The notes below the pieces were generated by a model, which was not told the DNA's origin, ran no database searches, and saw only the letters and a program-made list of their open reading frames with translations. Source: Cupriavidus sp. YR651 (GTDB lineage: Bacteria > Pseudomonadota > Gammaproteobacteria > Burkholderiales > Burkholderiaceae). Taken from it: DNA of 61,410 nucleotides. The position numbers and the translations under genes are program-made. Shown piece by piece: positions 1 to 8,672 of this stretch; positions within the stretch are counted from its first letter, which is position 1; each line of letters starts with the position of its first letter. Where the stretch lies: contig NZ_FMYZ01000004.1 in assembly GCF_900101625.1 (NCBI RefSeq), positions 1-61,410 of the forward strand, given 5' to 3'.

Positions 1-44
1 TGCGTTAAGCTAACCAGTACTAATTGCCCGTAAGGCTTGATCCT
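1..44 (+). rRNA. 23S ribosomal RNA, 3' end (partial)
   Basis: The first bases match the conserved 3' terminus of bacterial 23S rRNA: an AGCTAACCAGTACTAAT-like segment followed by a GCCCGTAAGGCTTGATCC-like end. The rest of the gene lies before the window. The exact 3' end is uncertain by a few bases. A 5S gene follows about 125 bases downstream with no tRNA between them. Confidence 0.9.
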
Positions 45-169
45 ATAACCAGTGTGTCTTGCCTGGTATAGCGGTTCGCCGCCTTGTGCCACGCTGCTGC
101 AAGCACAACCCAATCTTTACTACACCCCTATTCGCCGCGCTGAGTCCTGCTCAGCCCGGCAACCCCTCA

Positions 170-285
170 TGCCTGGTGACCATAGCGAGTCGGAACCACC
201 CCTTCCCATCCCGAACAGGACCGTGAAACGACTTTGCGCCGATGATAGTGCGGACTACCCGTGTGAAAGTAGGTCATCGCCAGGC
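170..285 (+). rRNA. rrf: 5S ribosomal RNA
   Basis: The sequence starts TGCCTGGTGACCATAGCGAG and carries the conserved loop CCCATCCCGAACAGGACCGTGAAAC. It closes with GTCATCGCCAGGC, which pairs with the 5' end to form helix I. Length is about 116 bases, as expected for 5S. It is the last gene of the rrn operon and is followed by a strong terminator. Ends could be off by one or two bases. Confidence 0.96.
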
Positions 286-299
286 TCTTATACCCAGAA

Positions 300-327
300 C
301 CCCCAGCCCTCAAAAGCTGGGGGTTTT
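300..327 (+). terminator. Rho-independent terminator of the rrn operon
   Basis: A perfect 8-bp stem (CCCCCAGC / GCTGGGGG) with an 8-base loop is followed by TTTT, directly downstream of 5S. Confidence 0.9.
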
Positions 328-480
328 GCTTTGTGGCGATAGATTCGGCATCGGCGTTTAGGCTTGATTATCTGTAACGCATATGCGCGGGCCTTTACAG
401 TCATCATTCGACGCCAGCACGCTGGCAGTATTGCATTGGCCCTAAAAGCACTCGCCAGCAATCAAATCCATCTTCAAACA

Positions 481-510
481 AAAGCCCCGTGGTGACACCA
501 CGGGGCTTTT
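481..510 (-). terminator. Terminator of the siderophore operon (bidirectional)
   Basis: A long inverted repeat (AAAGCCCCGTGGTG and its complement around a 2-base loop) has an A-run on one side and a T-run on the other, so it can act on both strands. It sits 26 bases past the alcE stop codon and also separates the rrn operon from the minus-strand siderophore genes. Confidence 0.85.
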
Positions 511-535
511 GCTTTCTCCGAAGCCGAATTGCGTG

Positions 536-1744
536 TCAGCAAACGGCGTTGGCAATCGGGATCGTCCGGCGTGCGGCGCGGGCCGCCGTGGTCGGCGATG
601 CCGGGTTGCTCATCAAGCCACGGTACCAACCGTGAAAATGCCGCATCCCATCCTCCAGCGGCGACTGATACGGGCCCGCATCTGATTTTCCGGATCGATA
701 CAGTACGCGGCGACCGGCATCCACCCGCTCCGCAATCTCATCGTCTTCGATCGCTGTTTCCATGTATGCCGCACGATGTGCTTCCACGAGTTCGCGGTCG
801 AAGGCGGCCAGCTCCTCGGGATAATAGAACTCGATCACGTTCATCGTTTCGTGCACGCTCTTCGGATACAGCGTCGAAACAACCAGTGCGTACGGGAACA
901 CCTCAATCATGTGCGTCGGATAGTAAGTTGCCCAGATGGCGCCGAACGACGGCACCTCGCCGGCGCCGTAAGCGAGCAGTCGCTCATGCCAGGCGCGGTA
1001 AGTCTCGGTGCCTGCGATTTCCAGCGTCGGATGCACGTTAATTCGCTGCACGCTGTACCAGTCGCCATATTCCCAGCTAAGTCCCTCGCTATGGACGTAG
1101 CGTCCCAGCCCAGGGTGAAAGGGCCCGATGTGGTAATCATCGTTGTAGATTTCCACGAACGTCTTCCAGTTGCAGTCGCAGCGATGCATCTCCACGTGGT
1201 CCAGTACGTAATCACCGAAATCCAGTTCCGGCCGATCGAACAGCCCTCGCAGATCCGCGCCGGCATTGCGCTTTCCTTCGAACAGAAAGCCATTTACATT
1301 CTGTAGCGGAAAGCGGTCGAGATTGCGGCAAGGCTTCTCGGGGAACTGTGGCGCTCCCACCAACTGACCGTTGCTGTCGTAGGTCCAGCCGTGTAGCGGG
1401 CAGACGATATTGCCTGCCCGCTCGCGGAGGTTGCCGCTACAGTTGCCACCCTTGGGCGCATCGGGGCCGAACTGCCCCAGCATTAATGCCTGACGATGTC
1501 GGCACACGTTGGAAATCAGCTCTACGCCATTGCCATTTCGCACCAGTACGCGTCCGTTGTCTTCATGGCCCAGGGCTCGCCAGTCGCCGAGATCCGGCAC
1601 CATCTTTTCGTGGCCAACGTAGAGGGAGCTGTGCGCGAAGATGCGTTCCATCTCGAGCGCGAAGACCTCATCATCGCAATAACTTGCGACGGGTAGCTGA
1701 AGTGCCTCTGTTTCAAAGTGCGTCAATTCGCTCAAATCGGACAT
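536..1744 (-). CDS. alcE: Rieske-type putrescine C-hydroxylase, AlcE-like
   Basis: This 402-residue protein is a Rieske non-heme iron oxygenase alpha subunit. The [2Fe-2S] ligands are visible as C81-x-H83 and C115-x2-H118 (CPLHGW). A mononuclear-iron motif, NDDYHIGPFH, places His205 and His210. Bordetella AlcE, a protein of this type in the alcaligin operon, is known as a putrescine C-hydroxylase giving 2-hydroxyputrescine. Assignment to that substrate rests on operon context. It is the last gene of the operon, 95 bases after alcD. An AAGGAG ribosome binding site precedes the ATG. A generic aromatic-ring dioxygenase is the alternative, but no reductase or beta-subunit gene is nearby. Confidence 0.82.
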   Translation of the reverse strand: MSDLSELTHFETEALQLPVASYCDDEVFALEMERIFAHSSLYVGHEKMVPDLGDWRALGHEDNGRVLVRNGNGVELISNVCRHRQALMLGQFGPDAPKGGNCSGNLRERAGNIVCPLHGWTYDSNGQLVGAPQFPEKPCRNLDRFPLQNVNGFLFEGKRNAGADLRGLFDRPELDFGDYVLDHVEMHRCDCNWKTFVEIYNDDYHIGPFHPGLGRYVHSEGLSWEYGDWYSVQRINVHPTLEIAGTETYRAWHERLLAYGAGEVPSFGAIWATYYPTHMIEVFPYALVVSTLYPKSVHETMNVIEFYYPEELAAFDRELVEAHRAAYMETAIEDDEIAERVDAGRRVLYRSGKSDAGPYQSPLEDGMRHFHGWYRGLMSNPASPTTAARAARRTIPIANAVC

Positions 1745-1839
1745 GAGAATTCTCCTTGCGCGAGTGCGCGCCGCCGCGTATTGCAGGGCGCATACGAGGA
1801 AAGAAACAAAAGGGAGTGAATGAACTGCGATGCGGCCGC

Positions 1840-2583
1840 TTACGGTCCGTCGCGTGCTGCCAGCCGTGCCAGGCGCTCAGGCAGTTTCTGACGCGGGCAG
1901 GTAACGCACATCTCGCCGTCGCTGCGGCGGTAATGAAGACAACAGCCCTTGCGATCCAGCGCCATCCGTGCTGCGCCAGCCTGGTCGTGGTAGGTCAGGA
2001 AGCCGCTCTCGCCCGCAAGATCCAGTGCGTCCAGCCAGTAGCGGCCCGCCGCGTGCATGCGCGATTCATCCCAGTCCGAGCGGTGTCGCTGCACCGCGAG
2101 CAGCGCGTCGAGGACGCAATCGGCCAGAAGGCGTTGGGCGGCCTTCAGCGGTAACGGGCCGACATCACGCCATTCCGTAAACAACCGCGTCCAGCCTTCC
2201 GAGAGTTGCCGCGCGGTACGCGCGAGACTGCCCTCTTCACTATCGTGTGCAGGCGCGTGTGGGACCAGGCGGAAGCCGCTGATGCAGCCGGCCTCCACCC
2301 GTTGCGAGAGCGCCGACAAATCCGCGGCAAATCGGCAGAGATGTGTGCCGATCACGCCAACGTAGATCGGCTGCCAGATATGCAGCCCCCACGCCCGCAG
2401 CGCCCAATAGTGCGCGCCGGCCTTGGGATGCAGCGCACCCAGATGCCGGACCATCGGCACGATGTCCTCGACACGGGCTAGGCTCCAGGCCCGCCCGTCG
2501 CCGATCGTGCCGTCGAGTCCCGGCACGACACGCGCGGCCGTCGCCAGCAACATGTCGAGCCGGTCCGGCGGATTCGCCAGCAT
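1840..2583 (-). CDS. alcD: FhuF-like siderophore ferric reductase, AlcD-like
   Basis: The 247-residue protein ends in a cysteine cluster, C214-C215-x10-C226-x2-C229, the [2Fe-2S] signature of the FhuF ferric-siderophore reductase family. Such cytoplasmic proteins reduce iron in imported ferric siderophore to release it. Its ATG overlaps the alcC stop codon by one base (TGATG arrangement), so translation is probably coupled. Bordetella AlcD occupies the same position after alcC. The reductase role is inferred from the cysteine motif; the N-terminal two thirds has no motif I recognise. Confidence 0.75.
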   Translation of the reverse strand: MLANPPDRLDMLLATAARVVPGLDGTIGDGRAWSLARVEDIVPMVRHLGALHPKAGAHYWALRAWGLHIWQPIYVGVIGTHLCRFAADLSALSQRVEAGCISGFRLVPHAPAHDSEEGSLARTARQLSEGWTRLFTEWRDVGPLPLKAAQRLLADCVLDALLAVQRHRSDWDESRMHAAGRYWLDALDLAGESGFLTYHDQAGAARMALDRKGCCLHYRRSDGEMCVTCPRQKLPERLARLAARDGP

Positions 2584-4445
2584 CAGGCGGCGAACTTCGC
2601 GTTGATGGATCGCGCCCGGCCTGCAACGGGATTTGGCAGCGATCCGGCCATGGTGAGACTGGATGCCGGATCGGCCAGATTCACCATCTGCAGGTTGTTC
2701 TTCAGCTGCAGGCGATTCAGGCAGGAGTGCAGGAAGTCCGGTGCAAAGAAATCGTAGCGTGCGAACTTGTCCTTCAGCTCCGGATGCGCGGCCTGGTAGT
2801 CGTGGGCGCTGTCAGCCACCACCTGCCAGAAGTCGTCCTCGCTGCAGGTACCCGAGTCGACCAGGATCTGCGCCATGTGCCGGAACACGCCATCGAACAC
2901 GTCGATGAAGATCCCCAGCAGCTTGTAGTCTTCAGGCACGTCGACGGCCAGCCTCTGAATTCCCTCCGGCAGCACGGCGTCCTTGTTCAGAATTGCCGAT
3001 TCCTCGGCAATGTCCTTCATGAACACGCGTGTCACGGTGTGTCCGCCGAGCACAAGGATCAGGTTCTCGCAGTGAGGCATGAACACCAGATCGTGCGCGT
3101 AGAAGCAGTGCATCAGCGGCTCGAGGTAGGCCCGCAGGTATTGGCGCAGCCAGGCGTTCGCGGCAAGACCGGAGCGCTGGATCAGCGCCGGCAGCAATGC
3201 GTTGCCTTCCGTGTCGGTATGCAGCAGCGCAGCCATCGTCATCAGCCGCTCGCCGTCGCGAAGCTTGAGGAGCGGGCTCTCGCGCCACAGTGCGGACAGC
3301 ATTTTCTTGTAAGGACTATCCGTTTCCAGGGCCGCTTCGTAGTAACGATTGCGATAGCCCACGGAAGCCACTTCACGCAGGATGCTGAAGCCGTATGCCT
3401 GCAGGGTGGTATCGCTGTTGATGAGCGTATCGAGGTAGGCGTTGATCGCTGGCGTGCCGGCCATGTAATACGGCGAGAGTCCGCGCATGAACCCCATGTT
3501 CAACACCGACAGCGACGTCTTCACATAGCACTTCTCGGGTTGCGACGCATTGAAGTACGTACGCACCGATTGCTGTGCGGTGTACAGATCGTCGCTGTAG
3601 CCAAGTGCGATGATCTTGCGATTGGCCACGTCCGCGGCAAATGCGATGCTGAGCTTGTTGAACCATTGCCACGGGTGCGCGGGCATGAACAGGTAGTCCG
3701 ACGGCTCGACACCGAGCTCCGCGAGCGTCCGCTGGAACGTGCCAAGTCGCTCGACGCCGATCTCGCGTGCCATCAGCGCTTCATAGTTTAGCTCCGGGAT
3801 GCAGGCGAAATGCGCGTTGTCACGATGCACGGCCAGCCAGACGACGGCGAATCGCGAGCCCGTTTCCGGTGCATAGGAACGATAGTCTTCCGCGTCGAAT
3901 CCCAGGCGGCCGTTGTTGGCCACAAAGCCTGGATGGCCTTCAGTCATCGCGGCCTCATAGGTCTGGAAGTCGGCATCGACCAGTTCCGCCGAACTTGCAG
4001 CCTTGCGGTTGTGCTTGTACGCGGCGCCAAACAACGTGCTGCTGATTTCGTCCAGGTAGATTGGCAGTTTGTCGGCGGGGATGCCCAGCGTCTTCTTGAA
4101 ATCGTTAATGAATGTCAGTGCGTCGAGAGGCTGGTGCTCGCCTTGCAGCACGCGCTCGATGGACGCGGGATCGATCCGCCAGTGGCGCAAGGCCATCGGC
4201 TGTCCGTCGAATGTGTAGTGGCAATCGGACGTATCGGCGTCGATCCGGTAGCGAATCCAGCCAGCGGCATCCGGCGTGCCTTGTGGGGCCGGCGTGATCA
4301 CGACTTCGTGCGCATACTCGGCAATCGCCTTGCGTACCAGCAGGCGGTTGACCTTGGCCCAGACGGTCGGATCCAGATGGCCGACGACGTATTGGGGCTG
4401 GCGCGAAAGCTGGGCATGAAGGGTAGCGTCAAGCGGGGCGTTCAT
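2583..4445 (-). CDS. alcC: NIS siderophore synthetase, AlcC-like (IucA/IucC family)
   Basis: This 620-residue protein has IucA/IucC-family hallmarks: the ATP-binding EGHPGFVANNGRLGF segment, HPWQW, the KTSLSVLNMGFMRGLSP stretch, and a C-terminal FhuF-like domain containing MPHCENLIL. NRPS-independent siderophore synthetases condense hydroxamate-amine succinate units with ATP; AlcC-type enzymes dimerise and cyclise them into a macrocycle. The start at 4445 was chosen because GGAGATTT lies just upstream; a longer frame to 4556 has no such site. The start overlaps the alcB end by 17 bases. The specific product, alcaligin or putrebactin type, is inferred from neighbours. Confidence 0.88.
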   Translation of the reverse strand: MNAPLDATLHAQLSRQPQYVVGHLDPTVWAKVNRLLVRKAIAEYAHEVVITPAPQGTPDAAGWIRYRIDADTSDCHYTFDGQPMALRHWRIDPASIERVLQGEHQPLDALTFINDFKKTLGIPADKLPIYLDEISSTLFGAAYKHNRKAASSAELVDADFQTYEAAMTEGHPGFVANNGRLGFDAEDYRSYAPETGSRFAVVWLAVHRDNAHFACIPELNYEALMAREIGVERLGTFQRTLAELGVEPSDYLFMPAHPWQWFNKLSIAFAADVANRKIIALGYSDDLYTAQQSVRTYFNASQPEKCYVKTSLSVLNMGFMRGLSPYYMAGTPAINAYLDTLINSDTTLQAYGFSILREVASVGYRNRYYEAALETDSPYKKMLSALWRESPLLKLRDGERLMTMAALLHTDTEGNALLPALIQRSGLAANAWLRQYLRAYLEPLMHCFYAHDLVFMPHCENLILVLGGHTVTRVFMKDIAEESAILNKDAVLPEGIQRLAVDVPEDYKLLGIFIDVFDGVFRHMAQILVDSGTCSEDDFWQVVADSAHDYQAAHPELKDKFARYDFFAPDFLHSCLNRLQLKNNLQMVNLADPASSLTMAGSLPNPVAGRARSINAKFAA

Positions 4446-5052
4446 TGTTGAAATCTCCTCGAATGGATCGTTCAAAATCAGGGCGGGTGCAGAAGGCCAG
4501 CCAGGCGGTCTTCTGCGGCAGGGTGATCTGGCGGTCGTAGACAAAGCCCACGGCACGGTTCAACGCATGGACCTTGTCGTTACGCGCGTCAGGCTCCACG
4601 ACGACGCGCCGGGCGCCGAGCGTGTAGAACGAAAAAGCCATCACGTGGCGCAGTACATCGCGCGTGAAGTGGCGAACGGGGGTGTCGGCAGGCCCGACGA
4701 AGAAGTGCATGCCGATATCGTCGCCGCGCGTGCTGTAGTGCGTGCCGACCGGTTCGTGCGCGGGGTCGTAGCACTCCACGACAAACGCTGGCGCGCCATC
4801 GCATAGACCCAGATAGGCGCCGCCATGGCCCCCTGCCAGCAGGTCGGCGTAGAAGCGACGTGTCTCGTCCAGCGACAGGTCCTGCATGTTCCAGAAGCGC
4901 GCATAGTCCATCGTGAACCAGCGATGCAGCGTCGCGATATCGTGACTGACCGACAGCGGCCGGATCGTCATGCGTGGATGCAGCGCGGCACGCATCGTGG
5001 CGGGCACGGCCTCGGATGGTCCGGTGGTGATATCCCATCGCTCAACTGGCAT
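4429..5052 (-). CDS. alcB: Hydroxamate-forming acyltransferase, AlcB-like (GNAT fold)
   Basis: The 207-residue product belongs to the IucB/RhbD/AlcB acyltransferase family. Visible features are the N-terminal HRWFTMDYARFWNM region, a central GMHFFVGP strand, and the C-terminal VVVEPDARNDKVHALNRAVGF, the typical GNAT acyl-CoA site. It would acylate the N-hydroxylated diamine, with succinyl-CoA in the alcaligin pathway, before AlcC acts. The ATG at 5052 lies inside the 3' end of the exporter gene (11-base overlap) and the stop lies inside alcC (17-base overlap), implying tight translational coupling. Donor specificity cannot be read from sequence. Confidence 0.85.
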   Translation of the reverse strand: MPVERWDITTGPSEAVPATMRAALHPRMTIRPLSVSHDIATLHRWFTMDYARFWNMQDLSLDETRRFYADLLAGGHGGAYLGLCDGAPAFVVECYDPAHEPVGTHYSTRGDDIGMHFFVGPADTPVRHFTRDVLRHVMAFSFYTLGARRVVVEPDARNDKVHALNRAVGFVYDRQITLPQKTAWLAFCTRPDFERSIRGDFNNERPA

Positions 5053-6289
5053 GTGGCGCTCCTGCGAGGGTGGTATCCGCGGCGCTGGTCGCATCGGCCG
5101 GGGCTGCGGGCTGCGCATGCCGGCGATCGACGCCAAAGCTCCATCGGTCAAGTACCGCGGTGAGCAGCAGGCCGACGGCCGCGAGCACGAACGTGACCTC
5201 CATGCCGAAGCGGCTGACGATGACGCCCGCACCGAACGACGACAGCAGCACGCCCAGGTTCTGGAAGAAGTTGGCGATGCTGAAGTCCTTGGCGTAGGCA
5301 TCCGGCGTGCTGACCTTGAACAGCGTCACCTCCAGCTTGACGATCACCTGGAACAGCGACCATCCGTAGAGGCAGCGTCCGATAAGGACCAGCGGCACCG
5401 ACTGTGACGCCTGCAGCAGCAAACCGGCTGCGCCCAGCAGCAGGTTGCCCAGCGTGTGGTCGAGCAACCTTCTGCCTTCGCGCGTAGCGCGCTTGTTGAT
5501 GAGCAATGCCACGATTGCCACGACGCCCGGAATCGCAAACACCAGCCCGGTCAGCATCTGGTTGCGCATGCCGCTGATGTCCTCCCAGTAGACGGAGAAG
5601 AACGGCCGCACGAGGTAGGCGCTGAAGTCGAACAACAGCATCAGCAGGCTGAGGCGCAGGATCAGACCGAGCGTGCCACGTCGCGCCGCAGGGCTGGCGG
5701 CAGATGGCTGCGTGTCCTGTGCCGTGCCTAGTACCTTGACGACCCGGCCGGTGCGGATCAGGTACAGGCACAGACCCATCTGCACGAAGTCGCCGGCCGC
5801 CATCATCCACAGGCAGGTACGCGGGCCAAACTGCTGCAGCGCCAGCCCTCCCGCCATGGCACCGAAGATGCCGCCGATGTGCACGACCACGGAGAGCAGC
5901 CCGATCGTGGCCGCGTGCGTCTCTGCTTTCTCCAGTCGCATCAGGTACGGGAACATCAGCAGGTAGCTGCTCTTGGTCATGAACATCAACATGGTCAGGA
6001 CCCAGAAGCCAGTGACGGTGTCCGCCCAGGCGCTCAGCGCGCCGAACGTGCCCGCCACCAGTTGGGTGTAGACCAGCAGATGCATCGTCTCCACGTGCCT
6101 GGCCACACGCGCCCAGAGCGGCAGCGTGCACATGACTGCGATCGAGATCGCGGCAATGTACGCGCCAACGTGGACGGGACTGGTGATGCCGTAGCGCACC
6201 TCGAAGAACTGCGGATAGAACGCGATCAGGATGGCATCGCTGATGACGCCAAACGCGGACATGATGACAATGGTCAGTCGCAAACTCAT
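5042..6289 (-). CDS. alcS: MFS siderophore exporter, AlcS-like
   Basis: This 415-residue protein has roughly twelve hydrophobic segments of the major facilitator superfamily. Bordetella AlcS, an inner-membrane alcaligin exporter, is the natural counterpart, although there alcS is distal in the operon whereas here it sits second, between alcA and alcB. It starts 3 bases after the alcA stop and overlaps alcB by 11 bases, so it is surely co-expressed with the biosynthetic genes. Export of newly made siderophore is inferred from context; import of another solute cannot be excluded. Confidence 0.75.
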   Translation of the reverse strand: MSLRLTIVIMSAFGVISDAILIAFYPQFFEVRYGITSPVHVGAYIAAISIAVMCTLPLWARVARHVETMHLLVYTQLVAGTFGALSAWADTVTGFWVLTMLMFMTKSSYLLMFPYLMRLEKAETHAATIGLLSVVVHIGGIFGAMAGGLALQQFGPRTCLWMMAAGDFVQMGLCLYLIRTGRVVKVLGTAQDTQPSAASPAARRGTLGLILRLSLLMLLFDFSAYLVRPFFSVYWEDISGMRNQMLTGLVFAIPGVVAIVALLINKRATREGRRLLDHTLGNLLLGAAGLLLQASQSVPLVLIGRCLYGWSLFQVIVKLEVTLFKVSTPDAYAKDFSIANFFQNLGVLLSSFGAGVIVSRFGMEVTFVLAAVGLLLTAVLDRWSFGVDRRHAQPAAPADATSAADTTLAGAPHAS

Positions 6290-6292
6290 GGT

Positions 6293-7693
6293 CTAGCCCA
6301 CCACCGATGTCAGGTGCGCCACGGTGGCCGGTGTCGTCCACGGCTGCGGAACGGCGGGGTCTGGCTGCGAGATCCGCACGAAACCACTGTCCGCCTTTGG
6401 AGAGAAGTCCTGGAACGTCGTACGCGCTTCGGCACGATAGTGGTCCACGCCGGTCAGCGCATGCAGCAGCCGCGCATTGCGGTGACATGCCATGCCAAGG
6501 TCCGGATTCGTCAGACCGTGGCTGTGGAAGCCCGCATTCTGGACAAAGATCTCGTTGCCGTGGATATCGACGGAGTAGTTGCGGGCCTGCTGGTAGCGTC
6601 CTTGCGCATCCCAGCGGATGCGCTCGCGAATCCCCTGCACGAATGCTGGCGAACGATGACTGTAGCCGGTGGCGAGTACTACGCCATCGGCCGCATGGCG
6701 ATACTGCTCGCCGAGTTCGGTATGGCGGAACGTGAGGTTGTAGCCACGCGTGGCGGCATCGAAGCGCATGTCGGTCAGTGCCAGATTGGTCAGCAGCTGC
6801 GTGCGCGTGCCGGGGCAATGGCGCTTCTCGTCGAGCGTGTCGTAGATCTGGTCGATCAGCGTCTTGTTGATGCCGTTGTAGATGCTGCGCTGGTCTTCCA
6901 GCACGCGGGCCTTCACGCTATCGCGCAGGTCGTAGAAGTGGTCGATGTATGCCGGCGAGATCAGCTCCAGCGTCAGCTTGGCGTTCTCCATCTGGAAGAA
7001 GCGCGGCGAACGCGTGACCCAATTGAGCGTGTAGCCGTACGTGTCGCAGTCCTTGAGCAGGTCGTGATAGACCTCGGCGCCGCTCTGGCCGCTACCGATG
7101 ACCGTGATCGTGCGGCGCTGCTGCAGCCATGCCTTGTTCGCCAGGTACGCGGAGGTATGGATTGGCGCGCGCTCGCCATCGCCATCGTCCGGCAGGCAGG
7201 ACGGGAGGTTGGGCGTGCTGCCGATGCCGAGCACCAGCCGTCTGGCGCGATGGCGAAACGGCGTGCCCGTATGCGTGTCCACGCCGCTGACCACATAGCC
7301 GGGTAGCACGGCATCGTAGCGAATATCCAGCACGTCCTGGTGATAGCGGATATTGCGCAGCTGCGACGCAGCCCACTTGCAGTAGCGGTCGTATTCCTGG
7401 CGCGTGAGGTAGAAGTTCTCGCGCACGTAGTAGTTGTAGATGCGGCCCTGCTGCTTGCAATAGTTGAGGTAGCTGAAGCGGCTGGTCGGGTCTGCCATCG
7501 ACACCAGGTCCGCCAGGAACGGGTTCTGCAACGTCGTGCCATCGACGAGCATGCCGGTGTGCCAGCCAAAGCTCTCCTTCTTTTCAAGGAAGAGACTGCG
7601 CAACCCGGGCAGCGGGTCGGCGAGGCAAGCCAGGCTCAGATTGAATGGGCCCAGACCGATGCTGATAAAGTCATAAGGATCTTCATTGCTCAT
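6293..7693 (-). CDS. alcA: Diamine N-monooxygenase, AlcA-like (IucD/PvdA family)
   Basis: The 466-residue protein is a flavin N-hydroxylating monooxygenase. The FAD motif GLGPFNLSLA is at residues 13-22, the NADPH motif VIGSGQSGAE near 198-207, and the family-specific LATGYSHRSP near 338. These enzymes hydroxylate the terminal amine of lysine (IucD), ornithine (PvdA) or putrescine (AlcA) with NADPH and O2. Putrescine or 2-hydroxyputrescine is favoured here because an AlcE-like Rieske gene closes the operon. AGGG precedes the ATG. As first gene of the operon it follows an iron-starvation promoter candidate at 7756-7780. Confidence 0.88.
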   Translation of the reverse strand: MSNEDPYDFISIGLGPFNLSLACLADPLPGLRSLFLEKKESFGWHTGMLVDGTTLQNPFLADLVSMADPTSRFSYLNYCKQQGRIYNYYVRENFYLTRQEYDRYCKWAASQLRNIRYHQDVLDIRYDAVLPGYVVSGVDTHTGTPFRHRARRLVLGIGSTPNLPSCLPDDGDGERAPIHTSAYLANKAWLQQRRTITVIGSGQSGAEVYHDLLKDCDTYGYTLNWVTRSPRFFQMENAKLTLELISPAYIDHFYDLRDSVKARVLEDQRSIYNGINKTLIDQIYDTLDEKRHCPGTRTQLLTNLALTDMRFDAATRGYNLTFRHTELGEQYRHAADGVVLATGYSHRSPAFVQGIRERIRWDAQGRYQQARNYSVDIHGNEIFVQNAGFHSHGLTNPDLGMACHRNARLLHALTGVDHYRAEARTTFQDFSPKADSGFVRISQPDPAVPQPWTTPATVAHLTSVVG

Positions 7694-7755
7694 GTTTAGC
7701 CCTGGTGGTTCGCGAAGGTGCTCCGCTTCCGCTTGCGGAAGGGGATACTCATCAA

Positions 7756-7780
7756 GACGAATGAGCCGGGATTACGTTTA
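7756..7780 (-). promoter_or_regulatory. Iron-starvation sigma (IS box) promoter candidate for the siderophore operon
   Basis: On the minus strand the sequence reads TAAAC, exactly 16 bases, then CGTC. This fits the PvdS/OrbS-type IS-box layout (TAAAT or TAAAC, N16-17, CGT). It lies about 63 bases upstream of the alcA start. The sigma gene immediately upstream in the locus encodes a PvdS-like protein, so cognate recognition is plausible. A 7-bp hairpin (CTTCCGC-TT-GCGGAAG, 7726-7741) lies between this site and alcA. Confidence 0.6.
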
Positions 7781-8050
7781 GTGACATTGCGCAATTGACC
7801 TTTCGCGGGAAGGGGCGTGCGTGCGGCTGTCACACACGGTGTGCTACACGCGCGGGCCTGCGCGCGACAGCGCTAGTGGTGTCGATGGCGTCGACGGATT
7901 CGAAGGCGCGTGTGCCCCTGCGCATGGACGCGCACGGACGAGAAGCGGATAGAGGAGGTCCGCGCGGCGATTGCCGCGCGGCCGATCAGACCGATCAGAG
8001 AGCGATCGTCACTGCGTGATGGTCAACGCATGAACGTGAACGCATGGGCG

Positions 8051-8596
8051 TCAGCGTACGAGGGTCATGGCGCCCAGCGCGCTGCGGGCATCCTGCAGAA
8101 TGAAATTGACCATCGCCGCTGAAATGCCGAGCCGTTCGGCGATGCGCTTCTGGCTCTGCTCTTCGAAGTAGTACTGCATGACCGCATCGCGCGTGCGCGA
8201 TGGCAATCGGCGCATGGCGTCGCGCAGGCAGTTCGTCTGCTCCTGCGCAATCGCGATGCGGTCCGGCGAGTTCGTGTCGAGCGGCGCGTCTTGCTCGCCG
8301 GCCTCGGCGGTAAAGAGACGTTTCTCGAATTGCTGGCGCCGGTAGCTGTCCAGCGCGAGGTTGCGCACCACGCGGCTGACGTAGCTCGCCTCGCAACGCA
8401 GCACGTCGGTGCACGGATCCTGGCAAAGCTTGAGGAACGCATCGTGCACCACGTCCTCGGCCTGACAAGGACAGCCCAGGATTCGTGCGGCAACCCCAAG
8501 CAGGTTGCGCCGCTGGTTGATGAAGACGCGAGACACCGCGGCGGAGGACGCTTGCCGGGGGCTGGCTGGGGGCGTGCGATCGTCGATCACTGTCAT
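8051..8596 (-). CDS. ECF iron-starvation sigma factor, PvdS/OrbS/RpoI-like
   Basis: This 181-residue protein has sigma region 2 around residues 25-90 (ARILGC, AEDVVHDAFLKL, VVRNLALDSYRR) and region 4 near 125-175 (LPSRTRD, IAERLGISAAMVNFILQDA). These segments resemble PvdS more than FecI, notably the AARI-GC...AEDVV and VNF patterns. Such factors direct transcription of siderophore genes under iron limitation and are Fur-repressed. No anti-sigma FecR-type gene is adjacent, as expected for the PvdS class. GGAG precedes the ATG. The gene is co-directional with alcA, 357 bases upstream, and a Fur-box candidate lies at 8673-8691. Confidence 0.88.
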   Translation of the reverse strand: MTVIDDRTPPASPRQASSAAVSRVFINQRRNLLGVAARILGCPCQAEDVVHDAFLKLCQDPCTDVLRCEASYVSRVVRNLALDSYRRQQFEKRLFTAEAGEQDAPLDTNSPDRIAIAQEQTNCLRDAMRRLPSRTRDAVMQYYFEEQSQKRIAERLGISAAMVNFILQDARSALGAMTLVR

Positions 8597-8672
8597 GTGA
8601 ACTCCATGGATATGGCCATGCGTCCACCGACACCGCAGGTGGACCGTTCTTCAACGAGCGGCTCATGCTAAT

